This document shows positions 21,183 through 32,040 of a stretch of DNA of 64,000 bases, piece by piece. The stretch spans positions 117,995,235 through 118,059,234 of the forward strand of contig BSWB01000004.1 of the NCBI GenBank assembly GCA_033239125.1, in the 5' to 3' direction. The translations under genes were made by a program, and so were the position numbers. Position 1 is the stretch's first letter, and every line of letters starts with the position of its first letter. The notes below the pieces were generated by a model. That model worked only from the letters and a program-made list of their open reading frames with translations, ran no database searches and was not told where the DNA came from. Origin of the DNA: Fagopyrum homotropicum. Its lineage: Eukaryota > Streptophyta > Magnoliopsida > Caryophyllales > Polygonaceae.

Positions 21183-23130
21183 AAATACCCCATACTTAGC
21201 CCTTGCTTGTCCCCAAGCAAGTTCCGCATATAAAATACAAGATAGAATGGATTATAAGTCACGAAGATCAATGAAAAAGTCTCTCAAAACATTTTAATGG
21301 TGTGTAACAATCATAGATCACTCTAAGAGAATACTTCATGGAATTTAAAATCAAAACATGTTTAAAACATTTTATAAATATAATAAAGTTGTTCATCTTT
21401 GCATAAAATCATAGAATGCATAATAAATCATAATTATCGAAATTAATCATGCATAATCCAGTTTAAACCACTAAGTCAATCAACAAGCTCGAGGTCTCAA
21501 GGGCTTCCCAAAAGAAATGTCAAGGAACGTGTAGGGTAGGGATGTATGTAAGGTAATGTGGTGCTAGAATCTAGGAAAAGGATATCACTTCACTTTGACT
21601 TTGACTTCCAACATCTTCCACCAATAAGCTTTGCTTATTTCACACCTTTTTCTTTTTTTTTACTTTACTTTTTGGGATGCATGGACAGAGGTGCACAATA
21701 ACCGAAGCCTAGGAAATCAGCAATCATCAATTTCTTAAGATGCATCAAACCCTTGATGCACATACCATGACCCGTTAGGAATATCGCTCAATCCGACTTT
21801 GGCAAGACACAAACACCCGGCTATGTGAATGGTGCCGAGTTACTCATCATCATGATTGACTTCCCCAAACCTATTTATTGTTTTCTAACACTTTAACTTC
21901 CAGCCAACTTCTCAACTTTTACTTCACTTGCTTTCACCACTTCGCTTGCTTCCAAATTCCCGGATAGGTAAAGGGAGGCAAAAATGTATATGAGGGGCTA
22001 AGCATGATCAAGAAGAAGAAGAGAGAAGAATGAATTGTCTTGGTCTTTCCAGGAAGAAAGTGAGAGAACTTATCTTGCGGTGTCAACCTTCAAATTCAAC
22101 ATAATTTGGATAAAAACAAAGTATTAAACAAGCCAAAAATTTCAAACAAAGCATTTAGCAACTTAAACATATCATAAAACCTTTCAAACATATAAAGATT
22201 TCAAAACCAATCAGCAAACAAGATCTTCACTGAGATCATATCCAGATAAGAAGCACAAAACGTTTCGAAAACTCTCAGTTAAACCACCTCGGTCGAGGTG
22301 TTCTAGGTCAACCGAGGTGAAGTACCTCGTTCGGCCAGAATCACTTCGGTCGAGGTCAAAAATTTTTTTTTCTTTCCAGTTTTTTTTTTGACGTTTTTCT
22401 CAATCAAATAACCTGTATGCATGCATGTAATCTCAGATAAGCAAATAGAGCATAATAAGATCATAAATATCCATCAAAGTAGCATACAATCATCCATAGT
22501 CAAATAACATATCCGCATACCCCATACTTGGGACACATTGTCCCAATGGGTTAAATAAGTTTGGAAAATAGAGTACTCACCGGACATAGCTGAAGTGCTT
22601 GAAGTCCGATCCTCTACTCTTTCTTTGCAGTTTGGAAGCGAGAATCGTCGAAATCAATCGAAGAACGGGATAACGAGGTGAAACTGTGCCGCATTTGAGA
22701 AGGTGAGAGAGGGATGAGAGAGAATTCGATCCCCCCTTTTATACCCTTTTCTGAAACTGTTGTCCCCTTGGTCGAGATGGTCTCGACTTGACCGAGGTGG
22801 TACGGAACGAGGTGGATCTTCAGAAACCCTAGTCGCCTCGGTTGCTCAAGAATCATCTCGGTCGAGGTGCTGTGACAGCAACCGAGATATGTCTCAGTCA
22901 AACTCCGTCTTCTCAAATTCTCGAACTTTTGTCCTTCCAGTTGTGCTCCTGGTTTGTATTCCGTCCTTAGATGTCACCTGTTGTCTGTCTAGGACGCCAA
23001 AAACAAAACAAAGCAAAGCAAAAGCAAACTATCTAAAGCTAGACTAGAAAAAGGGAAAAGAAAGCAATACCTTGGGTTGCCTTCCAAGAAGCGCTTGATT
23101 TAAGGTCGCTAGCTGGACCGTACTGCGTCT
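21183..23130 (-). other. 3' non-coding tail of the Athila derivative
   Basis: About 1.95 kb without a supported gene; the 100-codon frame at 22614-22916 has no recognisable feature. It contains a perfect hairpin TTGGGACACATTGTCCCAA (22528-22546), CACCTCGG-type modules at 22270-22345 and 22766-22895, and the polypurine-like stretch at 21183-21197. It is colinear with 61800-63218 of the related element, in reverse. Confidence 0.75.
22528..22546 (-). other. Conserved hairpin in Athila-type 3' tails
   Basis: TTGGGACA and TGTCCCAA form an 8-bp stem with a 3-base loop, followed on the sense strand by AAGTATGGGGT. The same hairpin (7-bp stem) is at 61823-61839, and a one-armed remnant is near 8832-8850. 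The recurrence and the follow-on motif suggest an RNA signal. Confidence 0.65.
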
Positions 23131-24258
23131 CTATGCGTGATGGGAGATATCCTCACCCCATACTTCACCTTCATCATGGGGTGAGATGTGTAAGTCTATC
23201 AAACGCTCCAACAAGTGCAAGTGCTCAAACTCTCCCAAAAAGGTTCCGGTTCCTAACTTCACCGGCAAATGGTAGGATCTCCTACGTACAAGCTTGTACG
23301 GTTTGGTCTTCACCGGGATCCTACCGGTCTTCCTCTTTTCCCGTGGGACATAACTTAGTCTGTCGTCCCATCCTTTCCTTGATCGAGAAAATAGCTTCTC
23401 GAGAATCCTAATAGCTTCCCCATCCTTAGCTTGAGGATGGTACAAGGTCCTTAGCATGCGAGGAACCCCATACTTGAACAAGAGACACTTCATCGCCTTA
23501 ACGGTGTAGTGCTTGCAAACTCCACTCCTTATAATCCAAGGAGTATCTTCTTCCAACAGTTTCAAGGGAGGTTTCATCTTGATTTTAGGAGGTTCTTTCG
23601 GAAGAGACCTCCAACTCTCCGGTGCATTCCTGAAAAATTCAGAAATTTTAATAGGGATTTCAAATGAAGTAGGAGAATGTACCTTGCAAAGTTCTCCAAA
23701 GCTTGAGATAAGTTTTATGTTGGGTTGATAATCCACACACGAAATCCCTCCCAACTCAACTGGTCTTTCTTCCACCTTGACCACAGTCTCAGTAGTTTGG
23801 CCAAAGTTTTCTGCATCTTCCTCTTCCAGTCCTACAGATTTTTCTTCCACCTCGGCCGATCTCTCTTTCACCTCGGCCAAGGTCTCAACAGTTAGATCGA
23901 AATCTTCCACATCTTCTTCTCCCTCAAAAGCTTCAGGAGAAACTTCTGGTTTGATTGGAGGGGTGCTTGGAACTTGCAGCACTTTCTTATGCTTAGCATA
24001 GGATAGGGTGCTTTCCTTGAGCTCCTCCACCTTCTTCATCAACCTCTCCCATCTTGATTCAAGAGAATCTTTAAGGGGTTGCTCACAAATCTTTTTAGGG
24101 ACATTCAGTTCATCCCACATTGCAAGTTCATGCTTAATGGCCTCTTCTCTTTCCCATTCATTGTTGAACCAATAGAAGGAGTACTTCTCCTCCAAGTATT
24201 CATAATGGTCCGCCCTAGCTCTTTGCCTTGCTATCCAGGTTGGATCAAATGTAGTCAT
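23131..24258 (-). CDS. Chimeric ORF with integrase relic (non-autonomous Athila protein)
   Basis: 375 codons, uninterrupted, in the gag position: ATG at 24258, about 100 nt after the primer site. Residues 1-85 are Trp/Arg/Glu-rich with no family I recognise. Residues 110-180 are acidic with two related repeats (FDLTVETLAEVKE and FGQTTETVVKVEE) encoded partly by CACCTCGGCC modules. Residues about 245-345 align by eye with Athila integrase from the second catalytic region onward (FKYGVPRMLRTLYHPQ, SRSRKGWDDRL, PYKLVRRRSYHLPVKLG), but the catalytic Asp block is lost. So it is probably not an active integrase. It may be a structural or accessory protein, or a fortuitously open frame. Confidence 0.65.
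   Translation of the reverse strand: MTTFDPTWIARQRARADHYEYLEEKYSFYWFNNEWEREEAIKHELAMWDELNVPKKICEQPLKDSLESRWERLMKKVEELKESTLSYAKHKKVLQVPSTPPIKPEVSPEAFEGEEDVEDFDLTVETLAEVKERSAEVEEKSVGLEEEDAENFGQTTETVVKVEERPVELGGISCVDYQPNIKLISSFGELCKVHSPTSFEIPIKISEFFRNAPESWRSLPKEPPKIKMKPPLKLLEEDTPWIIRSGVCKHYTVKAMKCLLFKYGVPRMLRTLYHPQAKDGEAIRILEKLFSRSRKGWDDRLSYVPREKRKTGRIPVKTKPYKLVRRRSYHLPVKLGTGTFLGEFEHLHLLERLIDLHISPHDEGEVWGEDISHHA
23847..23882 (-). repeat. In-frame CACCTCGG-type module in the chimeric ORF
   Basis: On the plus strand CCACCTCGGCCGA and CACCTCGGCCAAGG stand 9 bases apart. In the protein they give the AEVKERSAEVEEK part of the acidic repeats. The sequence and its in-frame position parallel the modules in the Athila and chromovirus pol genes. 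Confidence 0.65.
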
Positions 24259-24358
24259 CAGAAATCTTGAAAACTACAAAACTCATAGAAAGAGTAGTTA
24301 GTAGCAACAGGGGCAAGCGCCCCGAAAGCAAACCGCAACCGGCTCGGTCTAGACCAAG

Positions 24359-24376
24359 TCCCCGGCAACGGCGCCA
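24359..24376 (-). other. Primer-binding site, tRNA-Asp type
   Basis: The minus strand reads TGGCGCCGTTGCCGGGGA, complementary to the 3' end of plant tRNA-Asp and standard for Athila-type elements. It starts six bases inside the LTR end at 24383, so reverse transcription could initiate here. Confidence 0.9.
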
Positions 24377-24382
24377 AAAACT

Positions 24383-26151
24383 TGTTCGCTCCAAACGGTG
24401 TGTGCAAGCTTTAAATTTATAACCCTAGACGTAAGCTTAAAACAAGGATGCGAACCCGCAGTGTACGGGTCAATCGTAGTAAAAATCAAGGAATTCCAGG
24501 GGTCGATCACAGGGACTTAGTGAAACAAAGTCCAATTACGGTATGCTTATGTGTAAATACTAACCACAAAAGGTAATTAAAACAATCAAAGATGATATAG
24601 AAGTCAATAAAGGAAACATGCAATTCTAGGGATTAAAGCATCTAGTTGTGGTTCCAACTCAAGATCTAAAGATAAGCGGACAAAGTTGAGGTTTTTGCAT
24701 AGGGAAGGTGTTACTAAAGTGGAATAGATCACCGGGTAAGTCTCACTATTCACTAATCTAAAACCGTAACTCCTATTACCGGGTAAGTCTCAAGGAATTA
24801 AGATAAAGAACTATAACCTCAAACTAATACCCCATCTAAGGGAATATAATCAACCTTTACCGGGTAAGTCTCAGGCTAACTCACAAAGATGCGATAAAAG
24901 CACACTCAAACCCGAATAAAGGACAAACCTTTATTACCTACACTTATGATCTTAGGTAAACAAACTAAGGAATTACCGGGTAAGTCTCATCCTAAGCTTG
25001 CATTGAACCAGGAAAGGTGTAATAAGAATAGGATTTGGCAAACTCTAACACTTAACTCTCGGTTTAGGATCAAATAAGTCACCTCGGTCAGAAGAATTCC
25101 ACCCCGGCCGAGATGTTCATCGACTGAGCGAGATGCTTAGGGTTAAGGTAAAGACTCGAACTTTCAGGGTCCTACTGGAATCTAAGATTATTCTATCATT
25201 GTTTTTCCCACAACCTTCAGCCAATCACCCTAGAATCACACAAGGAAATTAGCCACTCATCATCATGAAAGTATTAATCAAATATATGGGAAGAAGGTGA
25301 ATAATTGAACAAGAAGAATTTAATGAAAAGACTTCAATAACTAAATCAAATATCACAACAAAAGCGTTCCTTGGATAAAAATCCAACAAGGCAAGACAAC
25401 AAGGAAGGGAATCTAAGATAATCTTACAAAAAACCCTTCAAAAGCTATAAAAGCTATAGACTTCAATCTTCCTTCAACCTTCAAAAAGGTTCTTCAAATC
25501 TCCCAACTGGAGTATGCGGATGTATGCAGCGTGTTTTTTGGTGTAAGCGGGATGATAGCGGAAATCCAACCCTTTTTATAGGAAAATAACCCTCCAAAGA
25601 TAATATATCTTAAAAAGATCTATTCCCATAAATATAGGTAAAATATAGGATCTGAATTATCTTCTTCCTTCCAGGAGCCAAGCCCAAAAAAATATAAGAT
25701 CTCTTTCCAAAGGTAAAAGATCTCAGCCAGGAATAAAATATTCTCGCCGCGTCCCAGGTGTTCGCCTCGGTCGAGTCGACTCCTCTGGATCACCTCGGTC
25801 TGGGTATTCACCTCGGTCTAGGTGACACTGCAGCTGACCTAGGTGAATTTCAGCTGCGTGTAAATGTCTTAAATCTGGTCCAAAATAATTTTTTATTCAT
25901 TTCCATGCTTCCTGAGTTCCTCCTTAAGCTCCGGAATGTAGCTTCAATAACTCCATAGCTCCTTTTGCTCCTTTTTTATGCAAAACGTGCCATTTTACCT
26001 ACGATTACAACAAAACTATGTGTAGACCTCGATTCCCGCAAAGGTAGATGAAACGACAATACAATAACATAATATACATCCAAACATGCAGATTATTGAA
26101 GATAAAACGTCTAAACAAGTCCCAAAATATAGACAATAATTCATGCTATCA
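24383..26151 (-). repeat. 5' LTR of the Athila derivative
   Basis: 1769 bp, the same length as the 3' LTR, with the same modules and motifs. Its outer end at 26151 abuts the target duplication AGTCT (26152-26156), which defines the TGATAGCATG start used to place the other Athila LTR boundaries in this window. Confidence 0.9.
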
Positions 26152-26373
26152 AGTCTCGACTTCTCATACACTACAAAGTTGTAGACCTTGAAAATATATT
26201 CGAAAGTAGTACTTATGGGTCTTCTAAGTCCAACCACAGCTCTAGATATAGGCATTTTACAAAGAGTGCGTAACTTTGACAAGTTAGCTGGATCGAGCGG
26301 AATATGACTTAACTTGACCACGCTCGGAGTGAGCATTTTTGGCTTCATTTTGGGTCTCTCGGGGATCACATCA

Positions 26374-26767
26374 TCCCCTTTCCCTTGAAAAGGATTCGTC
26401 CTCGAATCCGTCATGCCATTCTTGGGAAAGTGATTGTCGGATTTGTTACCATGGTAACTACTTTTCTCGACTTCGACGTCATCATATCGAGATGCTTGTA
26501 TACGCTCCGGGGACCCATGGGCACGAATATTCACATTTATTCTCGATGGTGATTGCTTTGCTCATTCCGCTTTGCATGGTTGCTACCTCCTTGGATTTGG
26601 TCATGAGGGCTCAAGGGAAGGGGAGGCAGCCTTCTGAATATCTCAGCTACTAGGGCTTCAATCCTATCCAAACGTTGGTCGATTTGATTACCACCGTTTC
26701 CATAGTCGTCAATGATCTTCATCTCCTAAAGCTTGAGGAACTCGCACCGTTAGGCTCTGATACCACT
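26374..26767 (-). other. Array internal domain 2
   Basis: 394 bp. Primer site TGGTATCAGAGC on the minus strand at 26754-26765. An ATG at 26722 opens a 61-codon Gag-like start (MKIIDDYGNGGNQIDQRLDR). A second frame carries SRTNPFQGKGDD and runs over the polypurine stretch into the LTR. Confidence 0.75.
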
Positions 26768-27628
26768 TGATGCGCTCTTCGTTAGTTGAACGCGAGGATC
26801 CACCGGTATTGTTCCTTCCGACCACTTCTTTCGCACCTTAGTTCTCCTTGGCTCGAGATCTTCTTTCCTCGGAATCTCACTTCGGAAATTGGATCTCCTT
26901 AATCCTCCTAGCCTCTCACCGTAAGGACACCACTCGGCCTCTCACCTTGTGGGTTTCAAAACTTTGGCCTCTCACCTTAGTCTCTAGGTTTGTTTTTCTC
27001 AATGTGAAAACACAACTTCTGATTGAAGACTCAACTCTATTTTGTGCTTCCTATAAAATGGTGTGGGAGAGGCCTTATATAGGCTGAAAATTCAGCACCT
27101 AACTCCCAACAATTAAAGGTTACAAGCACAAGAGTTTTGAAATTAAACAAATGAAAAACAAAAGGGACTTTCACCACCTACTTTTCCACCTACTTTTCTC
27201 CATCTACTTTCACATGATTAATAGATAAATTTATGTATAATATATGACTAATATGAGGATGGTATGCTGCATTAAATATGTATTGGTTGGACGTGCATAT
27301 GTTTTGTATAACCATCTTTCATGTCTCCATGCATGATCTTGGTCAAAAACCCACTCAAGTATAATCGCTGATTCAATGTCGGGTCATTTTCACCCTCTTC
27401 CTCTTGGAGTCTCGACTTCTCATACACTACAAAGTTGTAGACCTTGAAAATATATTCGAAAGTAGTACTTATGGGTCTTCTAAATCCAACCACAGCTCCA
27501 GATATAGGCATTTTACAAAGAGTGCATAACTTTGACAAGTTAGCCGGATCGAGCGGAATATGACTTAACTTGATCACGCTCGGAGTGAGCATTTTCGGCT
27601 TCATTTTGGGCTCTCGGGGATCACATCA
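26768..27628 (-). repeat. Array LTR 3
   Basis: 861 bp, about 50 bp shorter than its siblings because of a deletion near 26828 that removes a T-rich stretch and its neighbour. It preserves the empty AGTCT target site used by the Athila derivative in LTR 2. Confidence 0.85.
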
Positions 27629-28022
27629 TCCCCTTTCCCTTGAAAAGGATTTGTCCTCGAATCCGTCATGCCATTCTTGGGAAAGTGATTGTCGGATTTG
27701 TTACCATGGTAACTACTTTTTTCGACTTCGACATCATCATGTCGAGATGCTTGTATATGATCCGGGGACCCATGGGCACGAATATTCACATTTATTCTCG
27801 ATGGTGGTTGCTTTGCTTATTCCGCTTTGCATGGTTGCTACCTCCGTGGATTTGGTCACGAGGGCTCAAGGGAAGGGGAAGCAACCTTCTGAATATCTCA
27901 GCTACTAGGGCTTCAATCCTATCCAAACGTTGGTCGATTCGATTACCACCGTTTTCATAGTCGTCGATGATCTTCATCTCCTAAAGCTTGAGGAACTCGC
28001 ACCGTTAGGCTCTGATACCACT
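27629..28022 (-). other. Array internal domain 3
   Basis: 394 bp. Primer site TGGTATCAGAGC on the minus strand at 28009-28020, Gag-like start at 27977, and the SRTNPFQGKGDD tail near the polypurine stretch. Content equals domains 1 and 2. Confidence 0.75.
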
Positions 28023-28935
28023 TTATGCGCTCTTCGTTAGTTGAACGCGAGGATCCACCGGTGTTGTTCCTTCCGACCACTTCTTTTTTTGATTTTTTTT
28101 GGTTGATGGGATATGCCAAGCAAGGATCGTCCAGTCTCGCACCTTGGATTTTCTTGGGTCGAGATCTTCTTTCCTCGGGATCTAACTTCGGAAATTGGAT
28201 CTCCTTTGTCCTCCTAGCCTCTCACCGTAAGGACACCACTCGGCCTCTCACCTTGTGGGTTTCGAAACTTTGGCCTCTCACCTTAGTCTCTAAGTTTGTT
28301 TTTCTCAAAGTAAAAACACAACTTCTGATTGAAGACTCAACTCTATTTTGTGCTTCCTATAAAATGGTATGGGAGAGGCCTTATATAGGCTGAAAATTCA
28401 GCACCTAACTCCCAACAATTAAAGGTTACAAGTTCAAGAGTTTTGAAATTAAACAAAGGAAAAACAAAAGGGACTTTCACCACCTACTTTTCCACCTACT
28501 TTTCTCCACCTACTTTCACATGATTAATAGATAAATTCATGCATACTATATGACTAATATGAGGATGGTATGCTGCATTAAATATGTATTGGTTGGACGT
28601 GCATATGTTTTGTATAACCATCTTTCATGTCTCCATGCATGATCTTGGTCAAAAACTCACTCAAGTATAATCGCTGATTCAATGTCGGGTCATTTTCACC
28701 CTCTTCCTATTGGAGTCTCGACTTCTCATAATTTACAAAGTTGTAGACCTTGAAAATATATTCGAAAGTAGTACTTATAGGTCTTCTAAATCCAACCACA
28801 ACTCCAGATATAGGCATTTTACAGAGAGTGCGTAACTTTGACAAGTTAGCCGGATCGAGCGGAATATGACTTAACTTGACCACGCTCGGAGTGAGCATTT
28901 TCGGCTTCATTTTGGGGCTCTCGGGGATCACATCA
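28023..28935 (-). repeat. Array LTR 4, right terminal
   Basis: 913 bp, full length. The 3' terminal CATCA is mutated (CATAA on the minus strand). The outer end, TGATGTGATCCC, abuts AAAGC (28936-28940), identical to AAAGC at 16571-16575 on the far side of the block, which suggests a 5-bp target duplication. Confidence 0.8.
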
Positions 28936-29626
28936 AAAGCTCTCAAACATTCTTAAGGTAGTTCTTAGTTTTTGATCCTATCTTTGAGATTATTTTTATA
29001 TCTTTTAAAGATCTTTCCTAGATTATCTTTAAAATATATCTTTCTTAGTTTACATAGAAGATCTCCCTTATAAATAGCTTTAGAGGGGGAGATTATTAGA
29101 TAGATTAGATTTGATATTTGCCAATTTCCACATATTGTGTGAACTCGCAGCTTCTCTTATGAAGTTGGTGTTTTATTCATTCCTATTCAATCAAAGAGAG
29201 AGTCTTGATTGAGTCGTTGTGAAGTCCTTGCTAGATTGTGCTTGTGCATGTTAATCTTTTTGAAGATTGGTGCTCTTGGTCAATACTAGTCCCTCCTTAT
29301 GCTTGTATTACTTAGAAGGCTTGTGTAAGGTTAAAGAAGTGAGGGTTAAGGTAAGCTCTTCGTTAAGGGGTTTTGACACATCATTGGTCAAGGTTCTTTG
29401 CGAGAATATATTGGTTCATATCTTCCTATACTTATCATATTTCATTCCATTATTCACTTTTCGTATCTTTCCATATCATTCATTATTCCGCATTCCGAGT
29501 TTCACTAAATCTCGGTCTGTTCTTCCCATAATCTTTCCCGAGATTTGCTTTTGTCGAGGACTTTCAATCTAGATCGGGAACTGCGGCATCAACCCCTCAT
29601 TAACTTTCAATCTAAATCTCGGTCAA
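28936..29626 (+). repeat. Remainder of the CRM-like LTR
   Basis: It begins with AAAGC, continues in ATCTTT-rich sequence like that before 16571, then a TATA box (TATAAATAG near 29070). A module of the AATCTCGG family (AAATCTCGGTCTGTTCTTC at about 29508, AATCTTTCCCGAGATTT at 29530-29546) follows, with a last AAATCTCGGTC near 29612. The LTR may end near GGCATCA at 29591. Assignment to the CRM-like element rests on the module family and the AAAGC repeat. Confidence 0.5.
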
Positions 29627-30881
29627 GTTTACCTTCGAAGCAATCTATGGTGCATAATGAAACCCAATCACACCATCCATCCTTGTAAATAAAATCTTAC
29701 CAAGTAAACATATGCTCAAATGAGTAATACTCAAAATCAATGTCAATCTCAAAAGCTAACAAATCCAGAAATAGGCAATCAAACAAAGAAAAAATGCACT
29801 GATATGCATGCAAATACACGACATTGTCAAGTAAATGGTGACGACCAACGCGGAATCATGGAACAATGATATCCATGGAAAGAAATTAGCTAGCAATCAA
29901 GTTCTTAAACGAAACTAAGAAACATAACCCACTTTAGGCTCCGTGATGTCCTCAAATGCACATGCACATGCACCGGAAACATAAATTGAATTAGTTAATG
30001 AATTTTTTTTCTTCTGGTTTTTAATTAGCATATTGGAGTTTGTTAAATAGAGAGTAATGCAACAAGTAGTGCTTCCTATAGGAAACCCATACCATACATG
30101 GTTTTCATAGCCTTGTTGCTTGTATTATATATGTTTGTTCAAGTAGAAAAAGCAACAACATGACCATAAAACTTGTTGCATTGCTTACTTGAGATTCCAG
30201 AGTAGAAGGTTGGGGCTGAGCATCAATGGCAACTAGGTACATAGGGTTTCTCAACAGTCTTGCTTGGTTCCTATATAAATGTCAGCTTATTACACTTCAC
30301 TTCTTAAGTTTCTCTTTTTTTTTAGAATAGAAAAACGTAATATAGTTCACTAGTCAATTAACCAGCATCTAACATGTAAGCTATGAAATATTAAATACAC
30401 GAGAGTGGCAAGAAACATTTAATGTAATGGAATAGCTACTAACTGCCATTTTATATGGAAAGATAAGCATCTTAGTAAACTATTAGGCCAAAGTTTTACC
30501 AAGGATGTTGCAAACTTTTATGAGAAATCAAGTAGAACAATATCCCTGCTAGGTTGGATATTAGCAACTTTAAGATTGCATTAAACCTGCATTATGACAA
30601 ATATAAAAAGAACAAATATATACGAATTCAAACACACAAAGAAACAGGACACTTTAGATTAATAAGCCAAACTATCGAGTTGCAATGTCTACAATAACCC
30701 CTATTGTGCTTGAATCTCATTAATCGACTAATTAAAATTTAATATCATTGTATTATTATTTATTGTGATGTAAGAACTAAGAAGATAAATACCACCAAAA
30801 AAAATAAGAAGAAAAAGACCAAGGATGGCTTGTAGAGAATAGTTTCTGAATGTAAGCAAATTTCACATAACGATAGTGTAT
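29627..30881. other. AT-rich spacer, nothing recognised
   Basis: About 1.25 kb of AT-rich sequence with scattered T and A runs. I see no ORF with family resemblance, no repeat shared with the rest of the window and no clear transposon ends. Confidence 0.6.
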
Positions 30882-31349
30882 TGATGACATGAATTATATA
30901 CCATTATATTCATCCATTATATTCATCCATTATACGAGTTTATCACCTCAATTTCACATACATTTGATGAGGATTATATGACTTTTAGTCCATATTCATA
31001 TATAATTTGAGAATAGAGGTCTACACACCTTATTTGTGAAATTGTAGGTGATGACATGAATTATGTATCATCATATTCATGCATATTGCAGCACATTATC
31101 TCTATTTACCTTGCATTTAGAGGGATTTTGCATACCTTTTATGTTCTATTCAATCAATTGTCGGAAATAGAGGTCTACACGAGATTTTGATGAATTGCAG
31201 GTAAATAGAGTTGAATTGGAAGCAAAAATGGAGCAAGAAGCATCTAAGGATGTTAAGGAAGCTAAAGGAGTCTTAGAAGGATCACAAAGGACTAAGGAAT
31301 TGCAAAGGAGAAGCATAGAAGACGAACCAAAGGAAGAGCACTTTCTGTT

Positions 31350-31440
31350 GAAGAAAATCGTGCCAATGTATATATAAATCGGACGATTTTCATACCTTGA
31401 AATCGAACGGTTTTGCACCAAAATCGACTGGGTCGATTTT
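31350..31440 (+). repeat. Palindromic module 1 in inner solo LTR (expanded)
   Basis: Four arms: AAAATCGTGCC, AAATCGGACGATTTTC, AAATCGAACGGTTTTG and AAAATCGACTGGGTCGATTTTC. The end word GACTGGGTCGATTTT equals that of the Athila modules at 1012 and 10480. The extra arms suggest local duplication. Confidence 0.7.
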
Positions 31441-31969
31441 CTTCACGATTCGGCCAAATAAAAAGACGACATAAAGCCCAATTAATTTGGGCTAGATGAG
31501 AGTTTTGCCAAACGGCCCATCTGCAAGAAACTATAGAAGAGAACCCTACGAACGAAGACGGGGAGGTCGCACCAGATAATCTTTACACGTTTTAGAGAAA
31601 TCAACGATTCTTGGAGAGAGATTGAAGAACTTTTGCCGGAAAGTCATTCTTGATCTTTGATTGTGAGATTTCTTTATTCCATTGTCTTGTTTGTGGTTTG
31701 TGAACACGAAATTGAGTTGTTGAGAGATACTTTGAACAGATTTGACGATTGTTTTACAGGTTTGAAAGTTATAGAATTTTTCGTTCAAGAATTGGTTTCT
31801 TTGCGATATCTTCTTCAATAATTAATTTGATTCGATTTTGAAAATGGTTGGCTAAAAACCTTGTGATTCCGGGGAGAATAGTTGATGATTAAGGCTTAGA
31901 TGATGATAGACTGAACTCATTCAAACATTAGGATCCTGAGAATTTAGATTTTAGTTTTGCGACAAACAG

Positions 31970-32040
31970 GAAAATCGGGCTGTTCTTGAGAAAAATCGGC
32001 CGATTTTTCCTATGAACAGGGCGATTTATCCTTCTGACGA
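31970..32040 (+). repeat. Palindromic module 2 in inner solo LTR
   Basis: AAAATCGGGCTGTTCTTGAG, then AAAAATCGGCCGATTTTT, then GGGCGATTTATCC. The CTGTTCTT spacer is shared with the Athila module at 1564 and the chromovirus LTR module at 29508. Confidence 0.75.

Larger units (their letters stand above)
19414..26151 (-). mobile_element. Non-autonomous Athila derivative, complete, TSD AGTCT
   Basis: 6738 bp with two 1769-bp LTRs (19414-21182 and 24383-26151) and a 3.2-kb internal region. Target duplication AGTCT is exact on both sides. It has a tRNA-Asp-type primer site (24359-24376), a polypurine-like stretch (AAGTATGGGGTATTT on the minus strand, 21183-21197) and a single 375-codon ORF; no protease, RT or RNase H. 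My hand count gives about 36 differences between the LTRs (about 2%), so insertion is fairly recent. Relatives supplying enzymes would be autonomous Athila elements such as the one at 60631 onwards. Confidence 0.9.
18730..26373 (-). repeat. Array LTR 2, split by the Athila derivative
   Basis: The two parts, 18730-19413 and 26157-26373, join to 901 bp and match the other array LTRs. The uninterrupted sequence TTGGAGTCTCGACTTC is preserved in LTR 3 (near 27403). It shows that the insertion used target AGTCT, now at 19409-19413 and 26152-26156. Confidence 0.85.
17425..28935 (-). mobile_element. Tandem array of a miniature chromovirus derivative: 4 LTRs, 3 internal domains
   Basis: Read on the minus strand, LTRs of about 860-913 bp alternate with internal domains of only 393-394 bp. 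Each internal domain starts with a tRNA-iMet-type primer site (TGGTATCAGAGC, or one-base variant) two bases after the LTR, and ends with the polypurine stretch AAGGGAAAGGGGA directly before the next LTR (TGATGTGATCCC). LTRs are at 17425-18336, 18730-19413 plus 26157-26373, 26768-27628 and 28023-28935. The unit resembles a TRIM or internally deleted gypsy element multimerised through shared LTRs. The Athila derivative 19414-26151 interrupts the second LTR. Confidence 0.85.
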
